Assembly (NCBI GenBank): GCA_904395335.1
Contig: CAJFNR010000065.1
Span: forward strand, 58,599 to 122,598
From: Candidatus Avimonas narfae
GTDB taxonomy: Bacteria; Bacillota; Clostridia; Oscillospirales; Acutalibacteraceae
Direction of reading: 5' to 3'
DNA length: 64,000 bases
Made by a program: the position numbers and the translations under genes. Positions 55,629 to 64,000 of the stretch are shown one piece after another. Positions within the stretch are counted from its first letter, which is position 1. The number at the start of each line of letters is the position of its first letter. Under the pieces are notes generated by a model. It saw nothing but the letters and a program-made list of their open reading frames with translations. It ran no database searches and was not told the origin of the DNA.

Positions 55629-55973
55629 ATGCCGTTTATTGGGACAAGGGTAAATATCGTCCTGGATGAGGACAAAAGAGAGCGCTTGAAAAATCGCTGG
55701 GATCAGGCGATTACGCTGCTGCCGGGGAAAAGTCCGCAGTGGCTGATGGCAGGTTTCGAGGATGGGGTTTCCCTGTCCTTCCAGGGAGATCACCAGTCTC
55801 CGGCTGCTTTTGTGGAGGTCAAGGTTTTTGGTGCCGTGGACGCTGCAGCCAGCGACCGGCTGACGGCGGCCATCACGCAGGCCCTGCAGGAAGAGTGCGG
55901 AATTGCGGCGAACCGCGTATACATCGCATATGAAGGAATCGAGAATTGGGGATGGAACGGGCATAATTTTTGA
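55629..55973 (+). CDS. MIF/phenylpyruvate tautomerase-related protein
   Basis: A 114-aa protein of the tautomerase superfamily in its MIF-like length. Pro2 (MPFIGTRVN) would be the catalytic N-terminal proline after Met removal; VYIAYEGIENWGWNGHNF at the end matches MIF-like chains (core: WGWNGHNF). Enzymatic role in bacteria is unclear. AAAAGGAGG precedes the ATG. It is the last clearly chromosomal gene before the phage genes, and a strong terminator follows. Confidence 0.85.
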   Translation: MPFIGTRVNIVLDEDKRERLKNRWDQAITLLPGKSPQWLMAGFEDGVSLSFQGDHQSPAAFVEVKVFGAVDAAASDRLTAAITQALQEECGIAANRVYIAYEGIENWGWNGHNF

Positions 55974-56040
55974 CGACAGCAGGGATACCGTAACCCGTGT
56001 GCTGATGGGAACGCTGCGGCAGACGATATAAAAAATTCTG

Positions 56041-56087
56041 TATAAAAGGAAACGCCTTCGGTTAATCCGGAGGCGTTTCCTTTTATA
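56041..56087 (+). terminator. Rho-independent terminator after tautomerase gene
   Basis: A 21-bp stem (56041-56061 / 56067-56087, one T-G pair) with loop TTAAT; A/T-rich flanks make it usable in both directions. Confidence 0.85.
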
Positions 56088-56222
56088 TAACGATGATACA
56101 CTTTTTTGGGGTAGATATAAATGTTGCGCAAGTGAATAATAATCACCATTTTACTAGACGTAGAACAAATGTGCGGATACACTGAATATAGGGACAGGAA
56201 ATTGACGGAAGGGAGGGAGTCC
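56088..56222. other. Short A/T-rich gap at the chromosome/prophage border
   Basis: No gene, tRNA or recognisable attachment core was seen. The border of the phage region must lie in or near this stretch if the tautomerase gene is chromosomal. Confidence 0.4.
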
Positions 56223-56582
56223 ATGCGAAGTATCTGGGAAAACCCGCAAAAGGCACAGGAGGCGGTAGAGGAGGCCAAGGCCTATATTCGGGAACAGAAA
56301 GCCCCCCTGACCATTGAACGTCTGGCAGCTTCTCTGGGCGTATCGCGCAGTGAACTGAACAGGCGCTTGGGGGAAAGCGGTGGGTCACCGGCGCAGCAAA
56401 AGGTACGGGCGCTGCTGAAAAAAGCCTGTGCGGAGGCGGTGGCGTCGGTGGTGGAGTTCGGTCTGCTCAAAGGGAATTCGCCGACGATGCCGATTTTTTA
56501 TCTCAAAAGCAACGGTGGTTACGGGGACGGAGAGAACGAGGAAGGGGAGGTTCACATCACCGGCGAGGAGGATCTGGAATAG
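56223..56582 (+). CDS. Phage terminase small subunit (putative)
   Basis: A 119-aa protein with an N-terminal helix-turn-helix-like segment (TIERLAASLGVSRSELNRRL) and an acidic tail. NSPTMPIFYLKSNGGYGDGE resembles the C-terminal part of small terminase subunits that report on unfilled gaps (core: PIFYLKSNGGY). Immediate position before TerL (14 bp) supports the call. It would bind pac/cos DNA and feed the packaging motor. ATG 56223 follows GGGAGGGAG. Confidence 0.72.
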   Translation: MRSIWENPQKAQEAVEEAKAYIREQKAPLTIERLAASLGVSRSELNRRLGESGGSPAQQKVRALLKKACAEAVASVVEFGLLKGNSPTMPIFYLKSNGGYGDGENEEGEVHITGEEDLE

Positions 56583-56596
56583 GGAGGTTGGCGTCA

Positions 56597-57904
56597 ATGA
56601 ACACCATTTACCTGCCGGATGTTGTCGGAGGCGGATACCGGGAGTTCTGGCACTGCCGCAAGCGCTACCGGGTGGTTAAGGGGGGGAAGGGATCCAAGAA
56701 ATCCAGTACGGCGGCGCTGTGGTACATCTATCATATGATGAAGCTTCCGGAATCCAACCTGTTGGTGGTGCGGCAGGTGTACCGTACGCACCGGGACAGT
56801 ACCTTCGCCCAGCTGAAATGGGCCATTGGGCGGCTGGGGGTGGAACGATACTGGCAGGCGCTGGAATACCCCCTGGAGCTTCGCTACCGCCCAACGGGAC
56901 AGAGGATCCTGTTCCGCGGTTTTGATGATACGGACAAGCTGGCGTCCACCACCGTCTCCTCCGGTTATCTGTGCTGGGTCTGGATCGAGGAGGCGTTTGA
57001 AATCCGTTCAGAGGACGCATTTGACCGGTTGGACCTGTCTGCGCCGAGAGGGGAGGTGCCACCTCCCCTGTTCAAACAGACGACCCTGACCTTCAATCCC
57101 TGGAGTGCCGAGCACTGGCTGCGCGGCCGTTTCTTCGAGTCTCAGCGGCCAGAGGTGCTGGCGATGACCACCACCTACCGGTGCAACGAATTCCTTGATC
57201 AAGCGGATTTGGCGGTATTTGAGGAGATGAAACGGCGGCAGCCGCAGCGCTATGCCGTGGCCGGAATGGGGCAATGGGGTGTCTGTGAGGGACTGATCTA
57301 CACCGACTGGAGAATCGAGCCGTTTGATATTGAGGAAGTCAAGCGGGACGGCGGTCTGCAGCAGGTTTTCGGATTGGATTACGGCTATTCCAACGATCCC
57401 ACCGCCTTTATTGCCGCAGCGGTGGATACGGTGGGACGGCGGATTTACCTGTATGACGAGCACTATGAAAAAAAGATGCTCAACAGCGATATTGCCGCCA
57501 TGCTCCGGAGAAAGGGATATGCCAAGGAGCGTATCCGCGCCGATGCGGCGGAGCCCAAATCCAATGAGGATTTGCGGCGTAAGGGGATTTTACGGCTGAC
57601 GGCGGCGCGCAAGGGGCCGGACTCCGTCATCAACGGAATCGCCCGTATCCAGGAATTTTCACTGCTGGTTCATCCGCGGTGTGTCCATACGGCGGCGGAG
57701 CTGTCTTCCTACGTCTGGAAAAAGCGGGGGGACGGTACATCGATGAATTATCCGGAGGACGACAACAACCATTTGATGGATGCTCTACGGTATGCCATGG
57801 AAGGCGTCCGGCCCGGCGGGGAAGGCCGCAGGGGTGCGGTTCAGATTTTCCCGTCCGTGGATGCCGGGATTTATTCAGACGACGTGAGGGGAGGATGGAG
57901 CTGA
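56597..57904 (+). CDS. Phage terminase large subunit (PBSX-type)
   Basis: A 435-aa packaging motor. The ATPase domain has the Walker A-like GGKGSKKSS and a Walker B region CWVWIEEAFEI; the nuclease domain has FGLDYGYSNDPTAFI and the C-terminal DDNNHLMDALRYAMEG, acidic residues of the RNase H fold. It cuts and pumps DNA into the prohead. ATG 56597 lies nine bases after GGGAGG; the TTG at 56588 abuts that site. Confidence 0.92.
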   Translation: MNTIYLPDVVGGGYREFWHCRKRYRVVKGGKGSKKSSTAALWYIYHMMKLPESNLLVVRQVYRTHRDSTFAQLKWAIGRLGVERYWQALEYPLELRYRPTGQRILFRGFDDTDKLASTTVSSGYLCWVWIEEAFEIRSEDAFDRLDLSAPRGEVPPPLFKQTTLTFNPWSAEHWLRGRFFESQRPEVLAMTTTYRCNEFLDQADLAVFEEMKRRQPQRYAVAGMGQWGVCEGLIYTDWRIEPFDIEEVKRDGGLQQVFGLDYGYSNDPTAFIAAAVDTVGRRIYLYDEHYEKKMLNSDIAAMLRRKGYAKERIRADAAEPKSNEDLRRKGILRLTAARKGPDSVINGIARIQEFSLLVHPRCVHTAAELSSYVWKKRGDGTSMNYPEDDNNHLMDALRYAMEGVRPGGEGRRGAVQIFPSVDAGIYSDDVRGGWS

Positions 57905-57906
57905 AA

Positions 57907-58143
57907 ATGATGGAATGGATAGCGGGGCTACTGGGAGCGGTGGCGGGAGCGCTGCTGTATTTGCTGGGAAAAGCTTCGCAGCGGCAAGGGCATCACCGCG
58001 GGGAACACCGGTCAAAAGGGAGAAACGAGATGTCCCGGGAGGCGCGGCAGCAGCTGCAGGAGCTGTCGAACTTTTTAAATTACGACGGCAGCGAGAGGGA
58101 GGAGCCGTCGGATGAGGAGGAGTGGCCGAGCGATGAAGGATAA
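57907..58143 (+). CDS. Small phage protein with N-terminal membrane helix
   Basis: A 78-aa protein between TerL and portal. Residues 2-22 (MEWIAGLLGAVAGALLYLLG) form one membrane helix, followed by a basic then very acidic tail (EREEPSDEEEWPSDEG). It overlaps the portal start in another frame by 32 bp. GAGGGGAGG lies upstream; ATG 57895 is also possible. A membrane role is inferred; no family recognised. Confidence 0.55.
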   Translation: MMEWIAGLLGAVAGALLYLLGKASQRQGHHRGEHRSKGRNEMSREARQQLQELSNFLNYDGSEREEPSDEEEWPSDEG

Positions 58144-59887
58144 AAAGAGGAACGGACCGGCCCCGGAGCAGGTGATACGGGAATACGAGTCAGGCGTGCG
58201 TTTCAAAGCGGGTTTAGGGACCCGGGGGCTGTATGAGCAGAACCGGATCAACGAGCGGTTCTATACCGGTGATCAGTGGGCGGGAGCACGATGTGGTGAA
58301 GACCGGCCCCTGGTTCGGTACAATCTGATCAAACGTATCGGGGAATACAAAATGGCAGTGATCGGCAGCACCCCGCTGGCAGTCCAATATACCGCCGACG
58401 GCGTTACGTTGACACCCGAAATTCAGAAGGCTGTCGGGGATAGGCGGAAAGAACTGTCGCGGAGAGGAGCGCTGCCGCCCTCCCCGCTGGAAGGATTTTG
58501 GTCTGGCCGGACGGACGATGAGGAGATCCAGCTGGTGCTGTCCGCGTTGTCCGACTATTACCGCACCACGGAAGAACGGGTGGGACTGGGGGTGCTGCGG
58601 CAGGAGATGCTGCGCAACGCCTACTGCACCGGTACCGGTGTGCTGTATACGTGGTGGGATGATACGGTGAGAACCGGTCTATATGCCGATATTTCGCGTA
58701 CGGCTCCCGTGAAAGGGGATATCGCCTGCGAGGCGCTGGACATCGACAATGTTTATTTCGGCGATCCCAACGAAGAGGACGTGCAAAAACAGCCGTATAT
58801 CTTGGTGGCGCAGCGGCGGAGTGTCCGGGCGTTGCGGCAGGAGGCGCTGCGGGCCGGAATGCCGCCGGAATTGGCGGAACGGATCGTTTCCGACCGGGAA
58901 AATCCGCGGGCGGGCACGCAGGAGCCGGATGCTTCGGACAAGGCTACGGTACTGACCAGGCTGTGGAAGGAGTACGCTTCCGATGGATCGGTCGTCACCG
59001 TCAGGGCCGAGCGCGTGTGCGCCAACGGGGCCATGGTCCGGCCGGAATGGGATGTGGGAATCCGGATGTATCCGCTGGCGGTGTTTGTCTGGGAAAGGCG
59101 AAAGGGATGCGCCTACGGGGACAGCGAGGTAACGCACCTGATTCCCAATCAGATCGCGGTGAACCGGATACTGACGGCTTCCGTCTGGGCCGCCATGGCC
59201 ACCGGTATGCCGATCATGATGGTGGACGGCGACATGGTCACGGGACGCATCACCAACGATCCCGGACAGATCATCAAAATATTCGGCGCGGAAGGAGATA
59301 TGGGGCAGGCAATCCGTTATATCGAGCCGCCGGCCTTTTCCTCGGCGTTTGACGGGTTGGTATCTTCACTGGTGGAAAATACCCTGACCCAGGCGGGGGC
59401 CAATGCGGTGGCGCTGGGCGATATCCGTCCGGACAACACATCTGCTATCATTGCGGCGCGTGAAGCTTCCACCCTGCCTCTGCAGCTGGTGCAGAACCGT
59501 TATCTGCGCACATGCGAAGAGGTGGCCCGTATCTGGGCCGAGTTCTGGGTAATGAAATACGGCGACCGTTTGCTGAGAGTGGAGGATGGCGACGGCGTTT
59601 GGTATCTTCCCTTCCGGGGAGAGCGGTACCGCGATCTGCCGCTGCGCGTCCGCGTCCAGGCGGGAGCTTCCACCTTGTGGAGCGAAAGCCAGTCGGTTCA
59701 GACATTGGACAATCTGTACGACCGGGGCATTATCGACAAAAAGCAATACCTTTCCCGTCTGCCCAAAACCTCTGTCCCCGATCTGACCGGACTGCTGCAG
59801 GAGATTCCGCCGGCTGGCCGGGAGACAGAGGAAACGCACCCGGACGCCCTTTCACTGGGCGATAACATAAAGGAGGAGTCCAGATGA
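58112..59887 (+). CDS. Phage portal protein
   Basis: A 591-aa protein. ESGVRFKAGLGTRGLYEQNRINERFYTGDQW with VRYNLIKRIGEYKMAVIGS is the portal start typical of Firmicute prophages (core: NERFYTGDQW), NQIAVNRILT and TQAGANAVALGDIRPDNTSAIIAARE occur in the wing/crown region. It forms the dodecameric DNA channel at one capsid vertex. ATG 58112 has GGGAGGAG seven bases upstream; ATG 58133 is an alternative. Next gene overlaps by four bases. Confidence 0.88.
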   Translation: MRRSGRAMKDKKRNGPAPEQVIREYESGVRFKAGLGTRGLYEQNRINERFYTGDQWAGARCGEDRPLVRYNLIKRIGEYKMAVIGSTPLAVQYTADGVTLTPEIQKAVGDRRKELSRRGALPPSPLEGFWSGRTDDEEIQLVLSALSDYYRTTEERVGLGVLRQEMLRNAYCTGTGVLYTWWDDTVRTGLYADISRTAPVKGDIACEALDIDNVYFGDPNEEDVQKQPYILVAQRRSVRALRQEALRAGMPPELAERIVSDRENPRAGTQEPDASDKATVLTRLWKEYASDGSVVTVRAERVCANGAMVRPEWDVGIRMYPLAVFVWERRKGCAYGDSEVTHLIPNQIAVNRILTASVWAAMATGMPIMMVDGDMVTGRITNDPGQIIKIFGAEGDMGQAIRYIEPPAFSSAFDGLVSSLVENTLTQAGANAVALGDIRPDNTSAIIAAREASTLPLQLVQNRYLRTCEEVARIWAEFWVMKYGDRLLRVEDGDGVWYLPFRGERYRDLPLRVRVQAGASTLWSESQSVQTLDNLYDRGIIDKKQYLSRLPKTSVPDLTGLLQEIPPAGRETEETHPDALSLGDNIKEESR

Positions 59888-60570
59888 AAAAGGATTGGGA
59901 GAATATTCCGGCGGATTCCCTGCCACAGGAGCTGCCGAAAACGATCCTTTCCACTGACGGTATGCCCACCGCAGAAAAGGATGCAGACGTGAATGCCCAC
60001 GCGGATGCCCCGTCCTCAGAGGTCCGGGAAGAGCAAAGGTCCCCGGAAAAACAGGGAATACGGGTCCGCTTCAACGGCAAGGACCGCGAAATTCCCTGGG
60101 ACAAGGCGAAGGATTATGTCGAAATGGGTCTGAAGTGGGAGAGCTTCCGCGCCAGTCACGACACGCTCAAAGAACTGGCAGCCCGCGCTGGGGTCAATGT
60201 CGCCCGTTTTGTGGAAACCCTGGCCGGGGAAACTCCGCCCCCGGAGACGGGGAACCAAACAGCGGAGGGGGAACAGACGCTGCTGGATCAGATGAACGGG
60301 GAGTTCGAGATGCTGGCGGAGGCGGTGCCCGATATCCGTAGCGTGGAAGATATTCCAGAAGAGGTTTTCACCCTGGCTGTGGCGCAGAAACTACCTCTCT
60401 ATGACGCTTACCTGCGTTTCCGCTACGAGGAGGAACGCCGACAGAAAAGCGAACAGGAGAGACAGGCTGCGGCCCAGGCATCCTCCGCTGGATCGCTTCG
60501 GGATACGGGAGAGGCACCCAGCCCGGAGGACAACGCCTTTGTTTCCGCTTTTCGGAGGGCAATACGCTGA
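59884..60570 (+). CDS. Probable phage scaffolding protein
   Basis: A 228-aa highly charged, helix-rich protein between portal and capsid, the usual place for scaffolds. It has a Pro/Glu-rich N-terminus, the segment VRFNGKDREIPWDKAKDYVEMGLKWE, and a C-terminal stretch of charged helices (EERRQKSEQERQAAAQA) ending in basic AFRRAIR, as scaffold tails do to bind coat protein. Start overlaps the portal stop (ATGA). The assignment rests on position and composition. Confidence 0.6.
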   Translation: MKKDWENIPADSLPQELPKTILSTDGMPTAEKDADVNAHADAPSSEVREEQRSPEKQGIRVRFNGKDREIPWDKAKDYVEMGLKWESFRASHDTLKELAARAGVNVARFVETLAGETPPPETGNQTAEGEQTLLDQMNGEFEMLAEAVPDIRSVEDIPEEVFTLAVAQKLPLYDAYLRFRYEEERRQKSEQERQAAAQASSAGSLRDTGEAPSPEDNAFVSAFRRAIR

Positions 60571-60597
60571 GAACTATCAAAGAAAGGATGAAGGAAA

Positions 60598-61512
60598 ATG
60601 GCGATCAATACGCTGGCTTTTGCAGAGAAAATGACGGAGGAGCTGGATCGGGCCGTGGTACAGCGGTCGGTTACGGGTTTTTTGGCGGACAACGCCCTGC
60701 GCAGCAAATTTGTGGGGGCACAGACGGTGCTGGTTCCGGAAATGGAGGTTTCGGGGCTGGGAAAATACGACCGGGATACCGGCTTTGTCCGGGGAGCCAT
60801 TACGGTGGGAAGCAAGCCCTATACGCTGACCATGGATCGTGGACGTTCCTTTCAGCTGGACAGTGAGGACAACGACGAAACAGGGATTGCCGGACTGGCC
60901 GGTCAGGTGCTGGGCGAGTTTGTCCGCACCCGTGTTGTGCCGGAGGTGGATGCCTACAATCTGTCCAAACTGGGGCAGTTTGCGGTGGATCAGTCGCAGA
61001 CTGTAACCGGCACCCCCGCTACCCAAGCCTACAAAATGTTTATGCAGGCGGTGGGCAAGGTGCAGAATGCCGTGGGCTATGACGAGGAGCTGGTGGCTTT
61101 TGTGGACAGCACCATGTGGTCGGCCTTCCAGTCCAGTTCCGAGGTGACCAGACAGATCACCCTTAGCGATTTCCGCCGCGGTGAGCTGTCCACACAGGTG
61201 CGCTCCATCAATCAAGTGGCCTTGCTCCCGGTGCCGGACAGCCGCCTCAAGACGAAATTCACTTTTAAGGACGGTGTGACCTCCCAACAGGAGGATGGCG
61301 GTTTTGCTCCCGCGGAGGACGCGCAGAATATCGGCCTGCTGGTGATGCCCAAGCGTGCCGCGTCGCTGGTGAAGAAAACGGAAAAAGTCCGTGTCTTTGA
61401 GCCGGATCGCAATCCCGGTGCCGATGCCTGGAAACTGGATTATCGCCTGTACTATGACCTGTTTGTGCGCAACAGTATGGCAGACAGCATCTACGTATAT
61501 GCCTATGAATAA
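60598..61512 (+). CDS. Phage major capsid protein
   Basis: A 304-aa protein with MAINTLAFAEKMTEELDRAVVQ at the start and FVRGAITVGSKPYTLTMDRGRSFQLD (cores: KMTEELDRAVVQ, LTMDRGRSF), a pattern of HK97-fold major capsid proteins in Clostridia prophages. EVDAYNLSKL and the C-terminal YDLFVRNSMADSIYVYAYE fit. AAAGGATG and GGAAAATG precede ATG 60598. No protease domain is found upstream, so proheads probably mature with an uncleaved scaffold. Confidence 0.85.
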   Translation: MAINTLAFAEKMTEELDRAVVQRSVTGFLADNALRSKFVGAQTVLVPEMEVSGLGKYDRDTGFVRGAITVGSKPYTLTMDRGRSFQLDSEDNDETGIAGLAGQVLGEFVRTRVVPEVDAYNLSKLGQFAVDQSQTVTGTPATQAYKMFMQAVGKVQNAVGYDEELVAFVDSTMWSAFQSSSEVTRQITLSDFRRGELSTQVRSINQVALLPVPDSRLKTKFTFKDGVTSQQEDGGFAPAEDAQNIGLLVMPKRAASLVKKTEKVRVFEPDRNPGADAWKLDYRLYYDLFVRNSMADSIYVYAYE

Positions 61513-61576
61513 GCGTTGAGAAAGGCGGGGGCCGGCCGGGCGGCCGGTCCCCGTTCCGTATCAAAGGAGGAAGACG

Positions 61577-61951
61577 ATGACAACGGGCAAGGAAATTTTC
61601 GACCGGGCGGTTCGTCTGCTCAATTATACCAACGTGTACGGCGAAAACGACGGCCGTCTCTATGCTTCCGTATACAAGCGCGGACTGGCGCTGGTCAATC
61701 AGATCTATGCCGATTTGTGGCAAGTGGAAAAAGGCGGTCAGCCGTTTTGTCCACTGTGCTTTTTGGATGAAGAACTCCGCCTCTCTTCGCGGCTGAGAGA
61801 GGACGCCATGCCCTACGGGGTGGCCATGCTTCTGGCTCAGGGAGAGAGGGACAGCGCCAATCAGCAGGTGATGGCTTCCGTTTACAGTCAGAAGCGTAGG
61901 GCTCACTCGCCGGATAGGCGGGCAGACGTACTGCCGCGCGTGTGTTTATAG
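61577..61951 (+). CDS. Phage head-tail connector/adaptor-like protein (putative)
   Basis: A 124-aa protein, mostly alpha-helical: KEIFDRAVRLLNYTNVYGEN, YKRGLALVNQIYADLW and AMPYGVAMLLAQGERDSANQQ. Size, helicity and place after the capsid gene suggest a gp4/gp6-type adaptor ring that closes the portal. AAAGGAGG precedes ATG 61577. No sequence motif proves this. Confidence 0.5.
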   Translation: MTTGKEIFDRAVRLLNYTNVYGENDGRLYASVYKRGLALVNQIYADLWQVEKGGQPFCPLCFLDEELRLSSRLREDAMPYGVAMLLAQGERDSANQQVMASVYSQKRRAHSPDRRADVLPRVCL

Positions 61952-61963
61952 GAGGGATGAACA

Positions 61964-63925
61964 ATGCGTTATCCTTCTCTGACGGCGGAAAAGGAAAAAA
62001 GCTGGCGGTGGAACTGCCTTTCCTCTGGAGTGGATTGGAACAGTGCCGATTTTGCGGTTCCGGAAAACCGTATGGCGGACTGCCGCAACCTTTGGTGGGA
62101 AAAAAACGCGCTGCGTACCCGGCCGGGGCTGCGGGGATCCGCGGAGACACGGTGGATGACGGAGGAGCCTCTCCAGTATTTTCAGGAAAGTGTGATCCTT
62201 TCTTTTGATGTGGATGACCGCCGGGAAGGATGGCTGGGAATTCGCGTCGAGGGAGCCGATATGCGCTTTCAGGTGGACGTCATTTTTACCGATGAGGACG
62301 GTGTGTCCCTTCGGCTGGGGAACAGTGTGCCGGTGTATTCTTCGCAGAAGCCCACTGCTATGGCCATTCCCTATACAGCGGAAAGCCTGCTGTTGCTGAT
62401 CAGCGATGGCAGCTATTACCGCCTGGAAACGCCCCTTTCAGAGACGTGGAGTTCTTTGGACCGGGAGGTGTATTATCCGCTGGCGATGACGGACGGGCAT
62501 GGAAGCGCCACGCCGGACAGGTCAAAGGTCACCTATAAAGCAGAGGAAAGCTACAATCTTCTCACACCGTATTTTCGGTCGCAGTTTACAACAGACGAAG
62601 AAAGCACTCATTTCTTTTTGCCGGAGGATCATCTGGAAAGCGGTCCCTCTTCCGTCACTCTGCGGTGGCCGGATGGCGAGGAGGAGACGCTGGACTTCAG
62701 CGGGGTGGATGACCGGGCGGACAGCAACCGGGGATGGTATGTCTTCCTCGACCGTACACAGGGTTGCGTTTATTTTAATAAAACCGGAGTCAAAGGGGAA
62801 CACAGCGTTCCCGACACACTGCTGGGACTGCGCAACAATGTGGAAATCCTGGCACGCAAGTTCCGGGAGAACGACCGGCAAACCATAGCCAAAATGAGGC
62901 TGTTCACCTGGTTCGGCGGGGACCGCAGCGCTCTGCGCGGCGGCGGGAGGCTTTTCCTTTCGGGCAATCCCGATCAGCCCCATGTCATATGTTGGAGCGA
63001 CAGTGGAAACCCCCTGTATTTTCCGGAGGACAACCGGGCGTATGCCGGGGATGAGTGCCAGGCGATCACGGCCTTTGGCAAACAGGGAAAATATCTGATC
63101 ATCTTTAAAGAAAGAGAAATTTATTCCGTTGGCTATGCCGCAAAATCCGGGACTTCCAACACGGCGGCATTTCCCCTGACACAGCTCCATACGGCTGTGG
63201 GCTGCGATCAGCCCGGCACAGTCCGGCTGTGGCGCGGAAGGCTGACCTTTGTCTGTCGGGGACGTGTCTACTGGTTGCAGTCTGTGGGGACCGGTGCGGC
63301 TGAAACTGTCCGGTGTGTTTCAGAGCGTCTGGGAAAGGCCCTTGCCGGGGCGGAAATGGCTACCCTGTCTGCGGGAATCTTCAGAGAGCGGTATTTGCTG
63401 CTATGTGGAGCCCGAATTTATGTGCTGGACAAGGAGGATGATGAGGCGGCTGTTTTTCCTTGGGAGATCGGAGGATCCAGTCTTTGGTGGGAGCAGTGCC
63501 TTTCGTCCGACAGGCAGATGCTCCTGCTTGGTGCGGGAGGTTCCAATGAGAACGCTTACCGTCTGCTGTGCCATTGGGAGGAAGGGCCGGATTTTCTACC
63601 TTCCGATGAAAACGGGGAATTCTGTCAGACGGCGGTGTGCGTTTCGTTCCGAACCGGCTGGATGCCGATGGGAGAAGAAGGAAATCCCAAATTTATCCGC
63701 CGCCTGGAATGGCTGCTTTCCTGTGAATCTCCGGCAAATATCACCGGTTGGCTGTCAGACGGCAGGCAGATTTCCCGTTTCAGATCCCAGCTGAAGGGAG
63801 AAGCCTTGGAAAAGTGGGAGTGGTATCCGGCATTGTCCGGGGCCCAGAGGGTCTGTGTATATCTAGAAAGCGTTGATTTCCTGGCACTCATTGAAGGAAA
63901 ATTCCGCTTTTGTACGAAAGATTAA
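61964..63925 (+). CDS. Large phage structural protein, beta-rich (tail/plug protein candidate)
   Basis: A 653-aa protein beginning RYPSLTAEKEKSWRWNCLSSGVDW. Repeated beta-blade-like patterns occur (LFTWFGGDRSALRGGGRLFLSG, FKEREIYSVGYAAKSG, LWRGRLTFVCRGRVYWLQ, FRERYLLLCGARIYVLDKEDD), with ADCRNLWWEKNALRTRPGLRG near residue 45, which together resemble gp10-like DNA-stabilisation or tail-hub proteins of P22-type phages. It contains no obvious enzyme motif. Thirteen bases separate it from the adaptor-like gene. Function is inferred from order and fold impression only. Confidence 0.55.
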   Translation: MRYPSLTAEKEKSWRWNCLSSGVDWNSADFAVPENRMADCRNLWWEKNALRTRPGLRGSAETRWMTEEPLQYFQESVILSFDVDDRREGWLGIRVEGADMRFQVDVIFTDEDGVSLRLGNSVPVYSSQKPTAMAIPYTAESLLLLISDGSYYRLETPLSETWSSLDREVYYPLAMTDGHGSATPDRSKVTYKAEESYNLLTPYFRSQFTTDEESTHFFLPEDHLESGPSSVTLRWPDGEEETLDFSGVDDRADSNRGWYVFLDRTQGCVYFNKTGVKGEHSVPDTLLGLRNNVEILARKFRENDRQTIAKMRLFTWFGGDRSALRGGGRLFLSGNPDQPHVICWSDSGNPLYFPEDNRAYAGDECQAITAFGKQGKYLIIFKEREIYSVGYAAKSGTSNTAAFPLTQLHTAVGCDQPGTVRLWRGRLTFVCRGRVYWLQSVGTGAAETVRCVSERLGKALAGAEMATLSAGIFRERYLLLCGARIYVLDKEDDEAAVFPWEIGGSSLWWEQCLSSDRQMLLLGAGGSNENAYRLLCHWEEGPDFLPSDENGEFCQTAVCVSFRTGWMPMGEEGNPKFIRRLEWLLSCESPANITGWLSDGRQISRFRSQLKGEALEKWEWYPALSGAQRVCVYLESVDFLALIEGKFRFCTKD

Positions 63926-63971
63926 CTATTAAAAGTCAACCCCGAAAATGAATGGTGGTGGTGAAAAAGAG

Positions 63972-64000
63972 ATGGCTCAAGAAAGGTATAGCAAAGCTGA
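63972..64000 (+). CDS. Start of a further phage gene (cut by window end)
   Basis: ATG 63972 (MAQERYSKA...) follows GGTGGTGAAAAAG and stays open to the window edge; ATG 63948 is in the same frame, and a GTG at 63961 opens another frame. Too little is visible to name it. Confidence 0.35.

Overview
The window is a chromosomal segment of an anaerobic, endospore-forming, moderately GC-rich Firmicute, most likely a member of the Clostridia and probably of the Oscillospirales/Ruminococcaceae side (this placement is inferred). Sporulation genes (spoIIID, yabP, yabQ, yunB), an anaerobic class III ribonucleotide reductase, a T-box leader, an ispH-rpsA gene fusion and consistently AGGAGG-type ribosome binding sites support this. 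No rRNA, tRNA or CRISPR array was seen.

Layout. 1-6775 (+): the 3' end of a surface-polysaccharide cluster: CDP-glycerol glycerophosphotransferase (cut by the window edge), Wzy-like polymerase, CpsC/Wzz-like chain-length protein, a BY-kinase-like protein without its P-loop, a GT4 glycosyltransferase and a Wzx-like flippase. 6834-7210: spoIIID with a sigma-E-like promoter. 7216-12504: a GH13 alpha-glucosidase and a Gfo/Idh/MocA oxidoreductase (-), diverging from a lactate/malate dehydrogenase and a malic enzyme (+); a Rex-like operator lies in the divergent gap. 12564-16536 (-): ileS of the eukaryote-like (type 2) form behind an Ile-specific T-box leader, then an AAC(6')-like acetyltransferase. 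16807-22210 (+): yaaA, YjbQ, a Nudix hydrolase, an esterase, an alcohol dehydrogenase, then the conserved rqcP-yabP-yabQ-divIC-yabR block. 22262-26253 (+): amidohydrolase, an orphan fumarase alpha subunit, hpf and a THUMP RNA methyltransferase. 26243-31621 (-): licD, a 0.5 kb structured leader or ncRNA candidate, the ilvB-ilvN-ilvC operon and a YpsA/DUF1273 protein. 31763-34319 (+): a DUF815 AAA protein, a small unknown protein and a metal/cofactor-binding lipoprotein. 34320-35088: a 0.77 kb gap with a second structured RNA candidate. 35089-39230 (-): nrdG-nrdD-trxB, with a thioredoxin-like domain fused to NrdD. 39512-44404 (+): uvrB-uvrA with a LexA-like box. 44598-55973 (+): DUF5685 and J-domain proteins, a membrane protein, an RpiR regulator, an HI0933-type flavoprotein, cmk-plsC-ispH/rpsA, yunB, ligA and an MIF-like tautomerase. 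56223-64000 (+): the packaging and head genes of a prophage (TerS, TerL, portal, scaffold-like, capsid, connector-like and a 653-aa propeller-like protein), running off the window.

Functional links. Dehydrogenase plus malic enzyme can interconvert C3 and C4 acids with NAD(P)H turnover, and a fumarase subunit is encoded nearby. nrdG, nrdD and trxB make a self-contained deoxynucleotide system in which the reductant may be the fused thioredoxin-like domain. The most unusual items are the two intergenic RNA candidates, the internal translation start at the IspH/S1 junction, the NrdD fusion, the dehydrogenase with mixed specificity residues and the BY-kinase-like protein lacking a P-loop.
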